A stretch of 26,532 nucleotides of DNA from an uncultured Clostridia bacterium (GCA_949746285.1 CATJZH010000060.1:1-26532); one strand, 5' to 3'; counted from the stretch's first letter, positions 1-7,839 are shown. Notes: generated by a model not told the origin, from the sequence alone. Translations and numbers: made by a program.

Positions 1-1
1 T

Positions 2-1456
2 ATCTATATGTTCTTCTTTTACTCCTGCTGATTCTTTTGCATAATAGTATGTTACTTTTGTTCTTGTATTTATTGTTCCGTCTTCTTCTATACTTACTTC
101 CATTGTTCCTTCTGCATTTTCTGGTAACTTCTCTTCTACTATGTCATATCCTTCAAATTCTTTTGTATTTGTTTTGTATTCGTCTCCTTCGTTTCCTTCA
201 TATAACTGTGTTTCTAATACTTCATTTGTATTTATATCTATATGTTTTTCTATTACTCCACTTGATATATGTACATAGTAATAATTTAGAACTATTTCTT
301 CTTTTGCCATTTCTACTGTTTCTTTTTCTGGTCTTTCTACTAATACATACTCTTCAATGTCTTTTGCTACTGCTGTATATGTATCTCCAACTAGTCCTTC
401 TTTTGTAATAACTTCTAGTTTTTCTTCTGTATTTTTATCTATGTAATTTACTGTTACTTTTGTATTTTGTAAGTAATAATATACCACTTCTAACTCTTCT
501 CTTGTCATTGTACCTTGTGTTTTATTTGTACTTTCTACAAATGTATAGTTTTCTATTTCTTTTTGCTCTGAAGTATATTCTTTTCCTTCATATCCTTCTA
601 TTATTGTCTCTTCTGCTAAACTTTGGGCTTCTTCATCTTTTTCTAAGTATTTTACTATTACTTTTGTATTTCGTGCATAATAATATACTTTTTCTTGCTC
701 TTCTTCTGCAAAAGTTCCTGTCATTATTTCTGGACTTTCTACTAATGTATATCCTTCTACTTCTTTTACATCACTACTTACATCAAACTCGTCAAATACT
801 TTTCCGTTTTTTATTGTTGCATCTAGAATTTCTTCTCCATTATACTTGTCCACATATTTTACTCTAACTTTTGCATCTTTTCTTACATAATATACATCTA
901 TTACATTTTCTTATGCTAATTCACTTACTTCTAATGGCATATTTTCTACTCTATCTAGTCTATACCCATCTTTTGTCTTGTCTTCATATGTATTTATTAT
1001 GTCTTTATATGTTGCTGTATAAGTACTTGTCGCACTTTCATCTTTTTCTCCGTCATAATAATAATTTACTGTGTAATTAAATTTATCTTTTATATAGTAC
1101 ACTTTTATTATATTATTTTCCACTACTTCTGTTATTGTTAATGGAGTATTTTCTACTTTTTCTAGTTTATATCCTGTTATGTTTTTATCTTCGTATTCTG
1201 TTATTTTATCTTGATATGTCGCTTCTAGTATTTCTGTTTTACTTTCGTCTTTTTGTCCATCATAATAGTACTCTACTGCATAATTAAATTTATCTTTTAC
1301 ATAATATACTTTTACTATATTATTTTCTTCTACTTCTGTTATTTGTAATGGCATATTTTCTGTTTTTTCTAGTTTATATCCTGTTATGTTTTTATCTTCG
1401 TATTCTGTTATTTTATCTTGATATGTTGCCTCTATTTTTGTATATTTCTTACGCAC
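2..1456 (-). pseudogene. Decayed MucBP-repeat adhesin fragment (paralog of the 14-22 kb adhesin)
   Basis: One minus-strand reading frame runs across the whole segment, broken only by a TAA at 911-913, and continues off the left edge. It encodes about seven MucBP-like modules of 65-70 residues, with recurring motifs such as YYYDG, EYEDKNITGYKLEK and IKVYYVKDKFNYTV. The repeat order matches the middle of the large adhesin at 14073-17350 and then jumps to that gene's last modules, as if about three repeats had been deleted. The 5' end is truncated inside a repeat: a TAA lies directly upstream of the first possible start (GTG at 1456), with only an A-rich tract beyond it and no signal peptide or ribosome binding site. 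At the internal stop the paralog has GAA (Glu), so this is a simple nonsense change. I read it as a non-expressed partial gene copy; a silent recombination donor is possible. Confidence 0.85.
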
Positions 1457-1575
1457 TTAACTTTTTATCTTTTTTATCTTTTTAATTACTTTATTGTTAA
1501 AATCTAAAATTTATATTACAAAAATGAATTAATTATTAGGGGATTAGTATTTTAATATTCTGAATAATTTATTTG

Positions 1576-1604
1576 TTGACATTTCAAATTAAGTATTATA
1601 TATT
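1576..1604 (+). promoter_or_regulatory. Sigma-A type promoter of mscL
   Basis: TTGACA (1576-1581) is followed by a 17-base spacer and TATATT (1599-1604). The predicted transcript starts near 1611 and leaves a short leader before the AAAGGAG ribosome binding site at about 1634-1640. Confidence 0.75.
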
Positions 1605-1648
1605 TCATCTAAATTATTTTATTATATAATTTTAAAGGAGATTTTTTT

Positions 1649-2128
1649 ATGTTAAAAGAATTTAAAGAGTTCGCGACTCGAGGAAATATTGTAGATTTAG
1701 CTGTTGGCGTTGTGATAGGTGGTGCATTTCAATCTATTATTAATTCACTAGTTTCAGATATTATCATGCCTGCAGTTTCTATTATTACTGGAAAAGTAAA
1801 CTTTTCAGATATGGTTTTTACTGTTGGAAGTACTTCTATTAAATATGGAAATTTTATTACAGCTATTGTAAACTTTTTAATTATAGCTTTTTCTATATTT
1901 TTAGCTATTACATATTTAAATAAATTTAATAAAAAAATGGAAGCTATTAGCTTAGGACATGCTGAAAAACTTTCTAAAAAATTAGGAAAAACAAAAAAAG
2001 AACAAATTATTACAGAGCCAACTGTTAAAATTTGTCCTTTTTGTTATAGTGAAATAAATTATAAAGCAACTAGATGTGCTCATTGTACTTCTGAATTAGA
2101 AAAAGTTGAAATTCAAAAAATAATATAG
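1649..2128 (+). CDS. mscL: Large-conductance mechanosensitive channel with C-terminal zinc ribbon
   Basis: MscL forms a homopentameric, tension-gated pore in the cytoplasmic membrane that releases solutes on hypo-osmotic shock. The 159-residue product has the family's N-terminal amphipathic helix (MLKEFKEFATRGN), a first membrane helix at about 14-44 with the conserved VDLAVGVVIGGAF pore segment, and a second at about 68-90. The usual C-terminal helical bundle region (about 95-120) is present. Beyond it lies an extension holding two CxxC pairs (Cys129/132 and Cys143/146), which looks like a small cytoplasmic zinc ribbon and makes the protein longer than the usual 120-150 residues. AAAGGAG sits upstream of the ATG at good spacing. 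The gene is monocistronic with its own promoter. Its TAG stop codon doubles as the first bases of the -35 box of the small RNA locus downstream. The family call is secure; zinc binding is inferred. Confidence 0.95.
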   Translation: MLKEFKEFATRGNIVDLAVGVVIGGAFQSIINSLVSDIIMPAVSIITGKVNFSDMVFTVGSTSIKYGNFITAIVNFLIIAFSIFLAITYLNKFNKKMEAISLGHAEKLSKKLGKTKKEQIITEPTVKICPFCYSEINYKATRCAHCTSELEKVEIQKII

Positions 2129-2154
2129 ACAATCTATTTATATCGATATATAAA
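2126..2154 (+). promoter_or_regulatory. Promoter of RNA-B (rightward transcript of locus B)
   Basis: TAGACA (2126-2131) overlaps the mscL stop codon. A 17-base spacer and TATAAA (2149-2154) follow. The predicted start is near 2161, two or three bases before a 5' hairpin, the same geometry as the toxin mRNA promoter of locus A. Confidence 0.6.
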
Positions 2155-2160
2155 TACGCC

Positions 2161-2238
2161 TATCCTTTTTTTCAAGAGGAAATCTAGAAAGAAAGGTAGA
2201 AATACCAAAGGTGGCAAAGGTCAGCCATCTTTTTATTT
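2161..2238 (+). ncRNA. RNA-B: ORF-less homolog of the locus A peptide mRNA
   Basis: This is a predicted transcript of about 78 nt. A 5' hairpin at 2164-2196 pairs CCTTTTTTTC with GAAAGAAAGG and adds a short AGA/TCT helix around a purine loop. It is followed by about 10 nt and a terminator. The leader aligns with the leader of the locus A mRNA (both contain a pyrimidine tract, TTTCAAG and GGAAATCT, then GAAAGG), but there is no ATG and no coding segment between leader and terminator. The segment faces the antisense RNA-B gene head to head. I interpret it as a copy that lost its peptide gene, or as an RNA working without one, for example as a decoy. Confidence 0.6.
2207..2238 (+). terminator. 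Terminator of RNA-B with antisense-complementary loop
   Basis: The stem AAAGGTGGC/GCCATCTTT (one G-U pair) encloses the loop AAAGGTCA (2216-2223) and is followed by a T-rich tract. The loop's GGTCA is complementary to TGACC in the loop of the facing antisense RNA-B terminator, a possible kissing contact. Confidence 0.7.
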
Positions 2239-2244
2239 ATATAC

Positions 2245-2273
2245 AAAAAAGAGATATGCGGTCAACATATCTC
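2245..2273 (-). terminator. Terminator of sRNA-B
   Basis: On the minus strand GAGATATG-TTGACCG-CATATCTC (2273-2251) is followed by six T. The 7-nt loop begins UUGA, which fits the YUNR U-turn motif typical of antisense RNA recognition loops. Confidence 0.8.
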
Positions 2274-2306
2274 AGGCAACTCGACTGCATTCGACTTGCT
2301 TAAACT
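2245..2306 (-). ncRNA. sRNA-B: antisense (antitoxin-like) RNA of locus B
   Basis: This is a predicted transcript of about 62 nt that starts just after a TATAAT box and ends in a strong terminator. Its 5' half aligns with sRNA-A (shared AGCAA, a GTC-containing core, then TTGC and TGAGATATG) with a gap of six or seven bases. Its terminator stem is identical to that of sRNA-A, but the loop differs (TTGACCG instead of TTCGTCG). The 5' half finds no matching target in RNA-B because the region that would correspond to the peptide start is missing. Confidence 0.65.
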
Positions 2307-2312
2307 ATAATT

Positions 2313-2341
2313 ATTATAACATATAAATATATTTTATGCAA
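2313..2341 (-). promoter_or_regulatory. Promoter of sRNA-B
   Basis: On the minus strand TTGCAT (2341-2336), a 17-base spacer and a perfect TATAAT (2318-2313) are seen. Transcription is predicted to start near 2306. Confidence 0.7.
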
Positions 2342-2360
2342 TCATTCTTTTTATATTCAT

Positions 2361-2970
2361 TTACTCTATTTTTTTCTTCACAACTTTAAGTCTAGCAAAT
2401 TCTTCTCTATCACGTTCATCTAGCTTATCTGCAATATCTTTTAGTTGTTTTTCATTTTCTGGAATAACAATATTTTGCAAAGCATTTGAACGTGTACGAA
2501 CTTTTTCTATACTTTTTTCTAATCTAAGTATTGTATTTTCTATAATTGCAAGTTCAATTAATTTCTCTTGAATTTTATTAAAAATAAATAATGCTTCATC
2601 AACTGTATTACTAGTATTATAAAAACCATAATTTCTTTTTATAATTTCTTGTTTATGAACTGCTGATGGAATTTCCGTTCCCATAAGAGTAACATTCTTT
2701 ATATCAATATAATCATCAATTTTTACACCATAAGAAATATTTATTAAATTATCTAATCCTATATCTATATTTGCATTTCTAATTAATTCTTTTCCTATCT
2801 CCATTAAATCTGAAACTTCTTTTTTTATTTCCTTGCTTTTTTCCACATATTTTTCAAATTCTCTGGATAAAATAAGTTTCTTTCTTTCTAAAAGTTCTTG
2901 TCCTTGTTTAGTAATTCTTAAGGTCTCTCCGGAGTTTTATTAAATTAGTCTTTGTTGGTAAATAATTCAT
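2361..2970 (-). pseudogene. ntpD: V-type ATPase subunit D, +1 frameshift near its 5' end
   Basis: Subunit D is the central rotor stalk of the V1 head. The reading frame starts at ATG 2970 (AAAGGA six bases upstream) with MNYLPTKTNLIKLRR and stops at 2908-2910. The family sequence resumes in the +1 frame with LRITKQGQELLERKK and runs to 2361, including the C-terminal coiled-coil region (ENTILRLEKSIEKVRTRSNA). Removing one G in the CGG codon at 2929-2931 would restore a single frame with LRET at the join and give a protein of about 202 residues, close to the usual 200-215. CGG is an odd codon for so AT-rich a genome. A sequencing error, a true mutation or programmed frameshifting would all fit; the first two are more likely. 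It is the last gene of the operon, 33 bases after subunit B. The family call is firm; the frameshift is read directly from the sequence. Confidence 0.85.
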
Positions 2971-3003
2971 AACCTATCCTTTAATTAACTTTTTATACAC
3001 ACT

Positions 3004-4338
3004 CTACATTTTGTCTAATTCTTCTGGAGGCAATATTTTTAAAACATCTAAAGCTATATCTAAAGTTTCGTTTATTGTCCTGTTTTCAAATCTCCCCTGA
3101 TTTATAAATCTGCTTTCAAATGCATCTCCAAATTCTAAATATTTTTTATCTGTCTCAGATAAATCTGCTTCTCCTAAAACTTTAGCTAACGCTCTTGCAT
3201 CTTGTACTCTTGAATATGATGAAAATAATTGGTCTGAAATTTTTCTATGATCTTCTCTTGTATACTCTGCTCCAATCCCATCTTTCATAAGTCTTGATAG
3301 TGAATCCAATATGTTTATTGGTGGTGTTATTCCTTTTTGATACAATTCTCTATTTAAAACAATTTGTCCTTCTGTAATATATCCTGTTAAATCTGGTATG
3401 GGATGAGAGATATCATCATTTGGCATTGTGAGAATTGGTATTTGAGTAATAGAACCTTTCTTATCTTTTAACATTCCCGCTCTTTCATATATAGAAGCTA
3501 AATCACTATATAAATATCCCGGATATCCTTTTCTGCTTGGTATTTCTCCTTTTAATGTTGAAACTTCTCTTAATGATTCTGCATATGCTGTCATATCTGT
3601 TAAAATTACCAATACTTGCATATTTAAATCAAAAGCTAAATATTCAGCACAAGTAAGTGCTACTTTAGGCGTTAAAATTCTTTCAATAGCTGGGTCATTT
3701 GATAAATTCTGAAATGTCACTACTTTAGACAAAACACCATTTTCTTGAAAATTTTTTTTAAAAAACTCTGCTGTCTCATATTCAGCTCCCATAAGTCCAA
3801 ATACTATTGCAAAATTATCATCATCTTTTATATTAGCTTGCCTAATAATCTGTTCTGTTAAATCATTATGATTTATACCACTTCCAGAAAATATTGGTAG
3901 TTTTTGTCCTCTAATTAAAGTCATAAGACCATCTATCGCAGATATCCCTGTTTCTATATAATTTCTAGGATATTTTCTTGAAATTGGATTCATAGGAATT
4001 CCATTTATATCTCTTTCAATATAACTATTCATTTCTCCTAGTTCATCTATTGAATTACCCACACCATTAAAAACTCTTCCTAACATTTCTCTAGAAAGTT
4101 TTACTTGCAGTGGTTTACCATTAAGCTGTGTTTTTACCCCATCAATATTTATTCCATCAGTACCTTCATAAACTTGTATTACAGTAATATCTTTATTTAA
4201 TATAATAACATTACCTATACGTTTTTCACCAGATTTTAAAATAAGCTGAACCTGTTCATTATATGAAATATTATCTGGTGTTTTCAAATACACTAATGGT
4301 CCATTTATATGTTCAAGACCTAAATACTGTGTCTTCAA
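3004..4338 (-). CDS. ntpB: V-type ATP synthase/ATPase subunit B
   Basis: This is the non-catalytic nucleotide-binding subunit that alternates with A in the hexameric V1 head. The 444-residue product is close to the usual 460. It has the N-terminal beta-barrel (to about residue 75), then LGRVFNGVGNSID, GISAIDGLMTLIRGQKLPIFSGSG in place of a true P-loop (about 131-154), LTDMTAYAESLREVS (about 247-260) and SIYERAG with the arginine (about residue 286) that reaches into the A-subunit active site. The start is TTG at 4338 with AGAGGAG about eight bases upstream; no ATG fits. It is separated from subunit A by a 336-base gap filled by a palindromic mobile element, although the operon continues through it. 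Confidence 0.95.
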   Translation of the reverse strand: MKTQYLGLEHINGPLVYLKTPDNISYNEQVQLILKSGEKRIGNVIILNKDITVIQVYEGTDGINIDGVKTQLNGKPLQVKLSREMLGRVFNGVGNSIDELGEMNSYIERDINGIPMNPISRKYPRNYIETGISAIDGLMTLIRGQKLPIFSGSGINHNDLTEQIIRQANIKDDDNFAIVFGLMGAEYETAEFFKKNFQENGVLSKVVTFQNLSNDPAIERILTPKVALTCAEYLAFDLNMQVLVILTDMTAYAESLREVSTLKGEIPSRKGYPGYLYSDLASIYERAGMLKDKKGSITQIPILTMPNDDISHPIPDLTGYITEGQIVLNRELYQKGITPPINILDSLSRLMKDGIGAEYTREDHRKISDQLFSSYSRVQDARALAKVLGEADLSETDKKYLEFGDAFESRFINQGRFENRTINETLDIALDVLKILPPEELDKM

Positions 4339-4353
4339 TATTTATCTCCTCTC

Positions 4354-4674
4354 TGTCCCATTGGGGACGTTTGTAATAGGACATTTTTGTCCACTTTATT
4401 ACACTAGTTTATTTTAACATTATCTTAAATATATAATAAAATTTAGAAAAAATCGAATGCATCTGTAGTTTTAACTTAAAATTGTTTTTTCAAAGTATAG
4501 GGAATCTCAATTTTATCCTTGAGGGTGCTGTGCTTTGAAAATATTACAATTTTAGTGAAAACGAAGTATTGCCGAGATTTTGGATAAATTTTATTATATA
4601 TTTAAGATATTCTAAAAAGTAACATATGTATAAAAGTGGACAAAAATGTCCTATTACAAACGTCCCCAATTGGT
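4354..4674. mobile_element. MITE-like palindromic element between V-ATPase A and B genes
   Basis: The gap between the A and B genes is almost entirely one inverted-repeat structure. The left end (from 4358) and the reverse complement of the right end (to 4674) share about 38 identical bases, containing GGGGACGTTTGTAATAGG and the palindrome GGACATTTTTGTCC. After about 30 diverged bases they share another 25 bases around TTAAATATATAATAAAATTT. Towards the centre are further nested pairs (AAAATTGT/ACAATTTT, TTTTCAAAG/CTTTGAAAA, CTCAA/TTGAG). There is no coding capacity. The ends are the same GGACA repeat found elsewhere in the window. It looks like a non-autonomous element, or two REP-like units around a core, inserted in the operon without breaking a gene. 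Confidence 0.75.
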
Positions 4675-6443
4675 CACATATGTTCTTTATATTGCTCTGC
4701 AACTAATTTTAGCTTTTCTACTACTTGTTTATCAAATTCATCAAATTTAGCTAACTCATCATTTCTTATGTTAAATTTCAATTTTATATATTCTTCAAAT
4801 ATTCCTAATTCCTTTATTTTTGATATAGGAACTCCTCTTTCTATTAGTCTTAAAATCATTTGATATGCTTTTAATATTGATTTCATCATTTTGTACTGTT
4901 TTTCTATTGGCACATACGTATCTATTTCATTCATTGCACTTTGTTGCAAAAATCCTAAACGTATTGCTCTACAAGTTTCTAAAACTAACTTTTTGCTGTC
5001 TGACAAAACATCCTGCCCTACTACTTTTGCTATCTCTTGAAGTTCATTTTCTTCTTGTAATAACTTTACTATTTCTAGTCTGTTTTCTGAAAATTCTTCA
5101 TCTACATTTTCTTCATACCAGTCTTGAAGCCTATCTATATACTCACTATAACTTATTTTCCAATTTACTGCTGGATAATGTCTTGAATATGCTAAGTCTC
5201 TATCTAATCCCCAAAATACATGTACAAACCTTTTTGTATTTTGAGTTACTGGTTCTGAAAAATCAGAACCCTGAGGCGAAACTGCTCCTATCATACTAAC
5301 TGAACCAATTTCGTCATTAAAGCTTTTTATCATTCCTGCTCTTCCATATACTTGTGATAATCTAGACGGTAAATATGATGGATACCCTTCTTCTGCTGGC
5401 ATTTCTTCCAATCTTCCAGATATTTCTCTTAGAGCCTCTGCCCATCTTGATGTTGAATCTGCCATTATTGCTACATTGTATCCCATATCTCTGTAATATT
5501 CCGCAATTGTAATTCCTGTATATATTGACATTTCTCTAGCAGCTACTGGCATATTAGATGTATTTGCTATTAAAATTGTTCTCTCCATTAGTGGCTTATT
5601 AGTTTTGGGATCTATCAATTTTGGAAAATCTTCCAAAACTTCTGTCATCTCATTGCCTCTTTCACCACATCCAATATAAACAATAATATCTGCATCTGAC
5701 CATTTTGCTATTTGATGTTGAAGCATTGTTTTTCCTGTTCCAAAACCTCCAGGTATCATTGCTGTACCACCTTTAGCTATTGGAAACATTGTATCAATAA
5801 TTCTTTGACCAGTTACTAGTGGAATATTGGCTGATATTCTCTCTTTATATGGTCTTTGTTTTCTTACTGGCCATTTTTGTACCATTGTTATTTCAAATTC
5901 TTTTTCATCTGTTTTTATTTTAGCAATAATATCTTTTGCAATATACTCTCCGTTTTCTGCTATATATGTTATAGTTCCTTCAATATCATATGGATTCATT
6001 ATTTTATTTTTTATTACTTCTGTTTCTTGTACTTCTCCTAAAATTGTATTTAGACTAGCAGTATCACCTATCTTAACCTTTGGAATAAATTCCCATTTTT
6101 TATTAGTATCTATTGCATCAAGATTACAACCTTTAACTAGAAATTCTCCCGTTTCTTCTTGTAGCTTTGCTAGAGGTCTTTCAATACCATCAAATACATT
6201 TCCTACAATTCCTGGTCCTAATGTAATTGAAAGAGGAGCTTCTGTACCAATTACTTCCTCACCTATTTTAATTCCATTTGTATCTTCATAAACCTGAATT
6301 GTTGCTATATTTTTATTTAATTTTATAACCTCTCCAATTATTTTATATTGTCCTACTTGAACCATATCGTGCATAGCAAAATCTCCTTCGCCCTCTGCTT
6401 CTATTACTGGTCCATTTATAGAAATTATAAATTTCTTTTGCAA
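4674..6443 (-). CDS. ntpA: V-type ATP synthase/ATPase catalytic subunit A
   Basis: This is the catalytic subunit of V1, which hydrolyses or makes ATP. The product is 589 residues, full length. It has the N-terminal barrel ending near residue 75, the inserted bulge domain (about 110-190), a P-loop at about 232-239 reading GGFGTGKT, the GCGERGNEMTEVLEDFP segment with the catalytic glutamate (about 258-275), MADSTSRWAEALREISGRLEEMPAEEGYP, and the C-terminal helical domain. The P-loop differs slightly from the usual GPFGSGKT (Pro to Gly, Ser to Thr). I chose TTG 6443 as the start because AGAGGTG lies six bases upstream and the protein then begins MQKKFIISINGP as in relatives; GTG at 6452 sits on the ribosome binding site. 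It follows subunit E closely. The stop codon lies exactly at the edge of the palindromic element downstream. Confidence 0.95.
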   Translation of the reverse strand: MQKKFIISINGPVIEAEGEGDFAMHDMVQVGQYKIIGEVIKLNKNIATIQVYEDTNGIKIGEEVIGTEAPLSITLGPGIVGNVFDGIERPLAKLQEETGEFLVKGCNLDAIDTNKKWEFIPKVKIGDTASLNTILGEVQETEVIKNKIMNPYDIEGTITYIAENGEYIAKDIIAKIKTDEKEFEITMVQKWPVRKQRPYKERISANIPLVTGQRIIDTMFPIAKGGTAMIPGGFGTGKTMLQHQIAKWSDADIIVYIGCGERGNEMTEVLEDFPKLIDPKTNKPLMERTILIANTSNMPVAAREMSIYTGITIAEYYRDMGYNVAIMADSTSRWAEALREISGRLEEMPAEEGYPSYLPSRLSQVYGRAGMIKSFNDEIGSVSMIGAVSPQGSDFSEPVTQNTKRFVHVFWGLDRDLAYSRHYPAVNWKISYSEYIDRLQDWYEENVDEEFSENRLEIVKLLQEENELQEIAKVVGQDVLSDSKKLVLETCRAIRLGFLQQSAMNEIDTYVPIEKQYKMMKSILKAYQMILRLIERGVPISKIKELGIFEEYIKLKFNIRNDELAKFDEFDKQVVEKLKLVAEQYKEHM

Positions 6444-6456
6444 TCTTTTCACCTCT

Positions 6457-7014
6457 TTAGAATTTTACTTCACTTAACTTTTCTTCTATACTATTTTTTA
6501 TTGTATTATCTATTGATATTTTATTGTTTATAATCTTACAACCACCAATATTACTATCATTTATTTTATCAATTTTTATATTAAACTTTCTTTCTAGCTC
6601 ATCTTTATATTTTTTAAAATCTTTTTCTGTTATATAAAGTATCCCTTTTTCAGTAACTTTTAAAGTTTCTTCTATATTTTTAATTAAATAATTTTTATAC
6701 TCTTTAGAATCTGTAAGTTCTTTTAAATCTGCTGTTACTTCAGACTTTATATTATCAAATAATTTAGATTTTATCTTATTTAAGCTCACATTTTCTTTCA
6801 TTTCATAATCAAATAAATTTCTATTGTACTCTCTTTCGAGTTTATTTAATTCATTTTTGTATTTAATACTTAATATATCTTGATATTCTTCAATCATTTC
6901 TGAAATTTTTTTATTTGCATAAGTTTCATTTTCTTCTCTTAAAACAGCTAATTCCTTTTTCGCAGTTTCTAAACAACTTTTTCTTATTTTATCTATTTTT
7001 TCTATTTTAATCAT
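6457..7014 (-). CDS. ntpE: V-type ATPase subunit E (peripheral stalk)
   Basis: The product is 185 residues, mostly charged and helical (a long coiled-coil run from about 5 to 105 rich in K and E), followed by a smaller alpha/beta C-terminal part. It ends with GGCKIINNKISIDNTIKNSIEEKLSEVK, which matches the family's end (a GG-x-x-x segment followed by the ID-x-T/S motif). Subunit E forms the peripheral stalk that holds the V1 head against subunit I. Position between F and A supports the call, since overall sequence similarity in this family is low. AAGGA lies unusually close to the ATG. The gene ends 13 bases before the chosen A start, so the two are probably translationally coupled. Confidence 0.85.
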   Translation of the reverse strand: MIKIEKIDKIRKSCLETAKKELAVLREENETYANKKISEMIEEYQDILSIKYKNELNKLEREYNRNLFDYEMKENVSLNKIKSKLFDNIKSEVTADLKELTDSKEYKNYLIKNIEETLKVTEKGILYITEKDFKKYKDELERKFNIKIDKINDSNIGGCKIINNKISIDNTIKNSIEEKLSEVKF

Positions 7015-7064
7015 TTCCTTATATAATATATTTAGATTTTTACTTGGAGTATCTATAAACCATA

Positions 7065-7310
7065 TTAATTTGAATTAGGAATTTTTACAATAAGTGGCAA
7101 TTCTTGATTTTCCTCAATTTCCTTAAGTTCTTTTATTGCTATTTCATAAACTTCTTCTGTAACATTTATAATTCCAACATTTTCATCTTTAGCCAATTCT
7201 TTAATTTTTTCTTTTATTTCGTTATCTTCTTTTATAAAAAAACTCTGAATTCCTGCAAGTCTTAATCCAACTGCAATATCATTGTCTTTACTAACACTTA
7301 CCATTCTCAT
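7065..7310 (-). CDS. ntpG: V-type ATPase subunit F
   Basis: This short product of 81 residues has the subunit F signature: an N-terminal strand, VGLRLAGIQSFFI, the segment KDENVGIINVTEEVYE, and the C-terminal LPLIVKIPNSN. Family members are usually about 100 residues, so this one is compact but has both ends of the fold. Subunit F sits on the central stalk with D. A good AAAAGGA site precedes the ATG. It lies 50 bases upstream of subunit E. The 88-base gap to subunit K holds a palindromic repeat. Confidence 0.88.
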   Translation of the reverse strand: MRMVSVSKDNDIAVGLRLAGIQSFFIKEDNEIKEKIKELAKDENVGIINVTEEVYEIAIKELKEIEENQELPLIVKIPNSN

Positions 7311-7347
7311 AATAATATTTCCTTTTTATATTTAATAGGAACAACAT

Positions 7348-7398
7348 CTGTCCCTAATTGGACAAAAATGTCCAATAACAAACGTCCCCAATTGGACA
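7348..7398. repeat. GGACA-type palindromic repeat (REP-like) at the ntpK stop codon
   Basis: The unit contains the palindrome TTGGACAAAAATGTCCAA followed by ACAAACGTCCCCAA and TTGGACA, with CTGTCCCT at the other end. On the minus strand it begins immediately after the subunit K stop codon. Near-identical units occur at 4354-4392, 4636-4674, 22568-22610 and 26363-26404. Confidence 0.85.
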
Positions 7399-7839
7399 TT
7401 AAATTTTATTTAATATCATAATAGAAATAATCAAACCATATATTGCTATACCTTCTGCTAAACCTGCAAATATTATTGTTTTTCCAAGCAAACTTGGGTT
7501 TTCGCTTATTGCTCCTACAGCACTTGAGGCAACTATTGCAACTGCTATACCAGAACCTATACAAGCAAGTCCTGTTGCTATGGCTGCTGCTATCATTCCT
7601 AATCCATTTTGCTTATTTTCTTCTTCGCTTTTTTCCTCATTTTGACTATTTTTAGCTTCTATATTAGCCTGCATTTCTGATACTGCTCCTGATACTGCAC
7701 TTTGAACTTTTTCATCTACCATTGTTTGCACTTTTTCTTCTGTTAATCCATTATTTCTTGTTGTGGCTAAACTTGCTGTAGAAAATATACCAATTAACAT
7801 TACTATTCCTAAAACTAATACTAAAATTTTTCTTTGCAT
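7399..7839 (-). CDS. ntpK: V-type ATPase subunit K (membrane ring proteolipid) with secreted N-terminal extension
   Basis: Subunit K forms the rotating membrane ring that carries the coupling ion. The 146-residue product starts with a signal-peptide-like segment (about 1-25, ending near STASLATT), then a hydrophilic, acidic, probably helical stretch (about 30-78). One two-helix hairpin follows: helix 1 about 80-109 (GLGMIAAAIATGLACIGSGI), a polar ENPS turn, and helix 2 about 120-144 with the ion-carrying glutamate at about 129 (FAGLAEGIAIYGL). The ring domain is thus the single-hairpin type, not the double-hairpin type of Enterococcus NtpK. Whether the N-terminal part is cleaved off cannot be told. 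AAGGAG is well placed before the ATG. A proton versus sodium preference cannot be settled from these residues. Confidence 0.92.
   Translation of the reverse strand: MQRKILVLVLGIVMLIGIFSTASLATTRNNGLTEEKVQTMVDEKVQSAVSGAVSEMQANIEAKNSQNEEKSEEENKQNGLGMIAAAIATGLACIGSGIAVAIVASSAVGAISENPSLLGKTIIFAGLAEGIAIYGLIISIMILNKI

Noticed and set aside
2211..2303. A 30-codon GTG-initiated frame in locus B as a possible toxin
   Set aside because: It has no usable ribosome binding site, starts inside the terminator stem of RNA-B and runs through the facing terminator, so it would not be on either predicted transcript.
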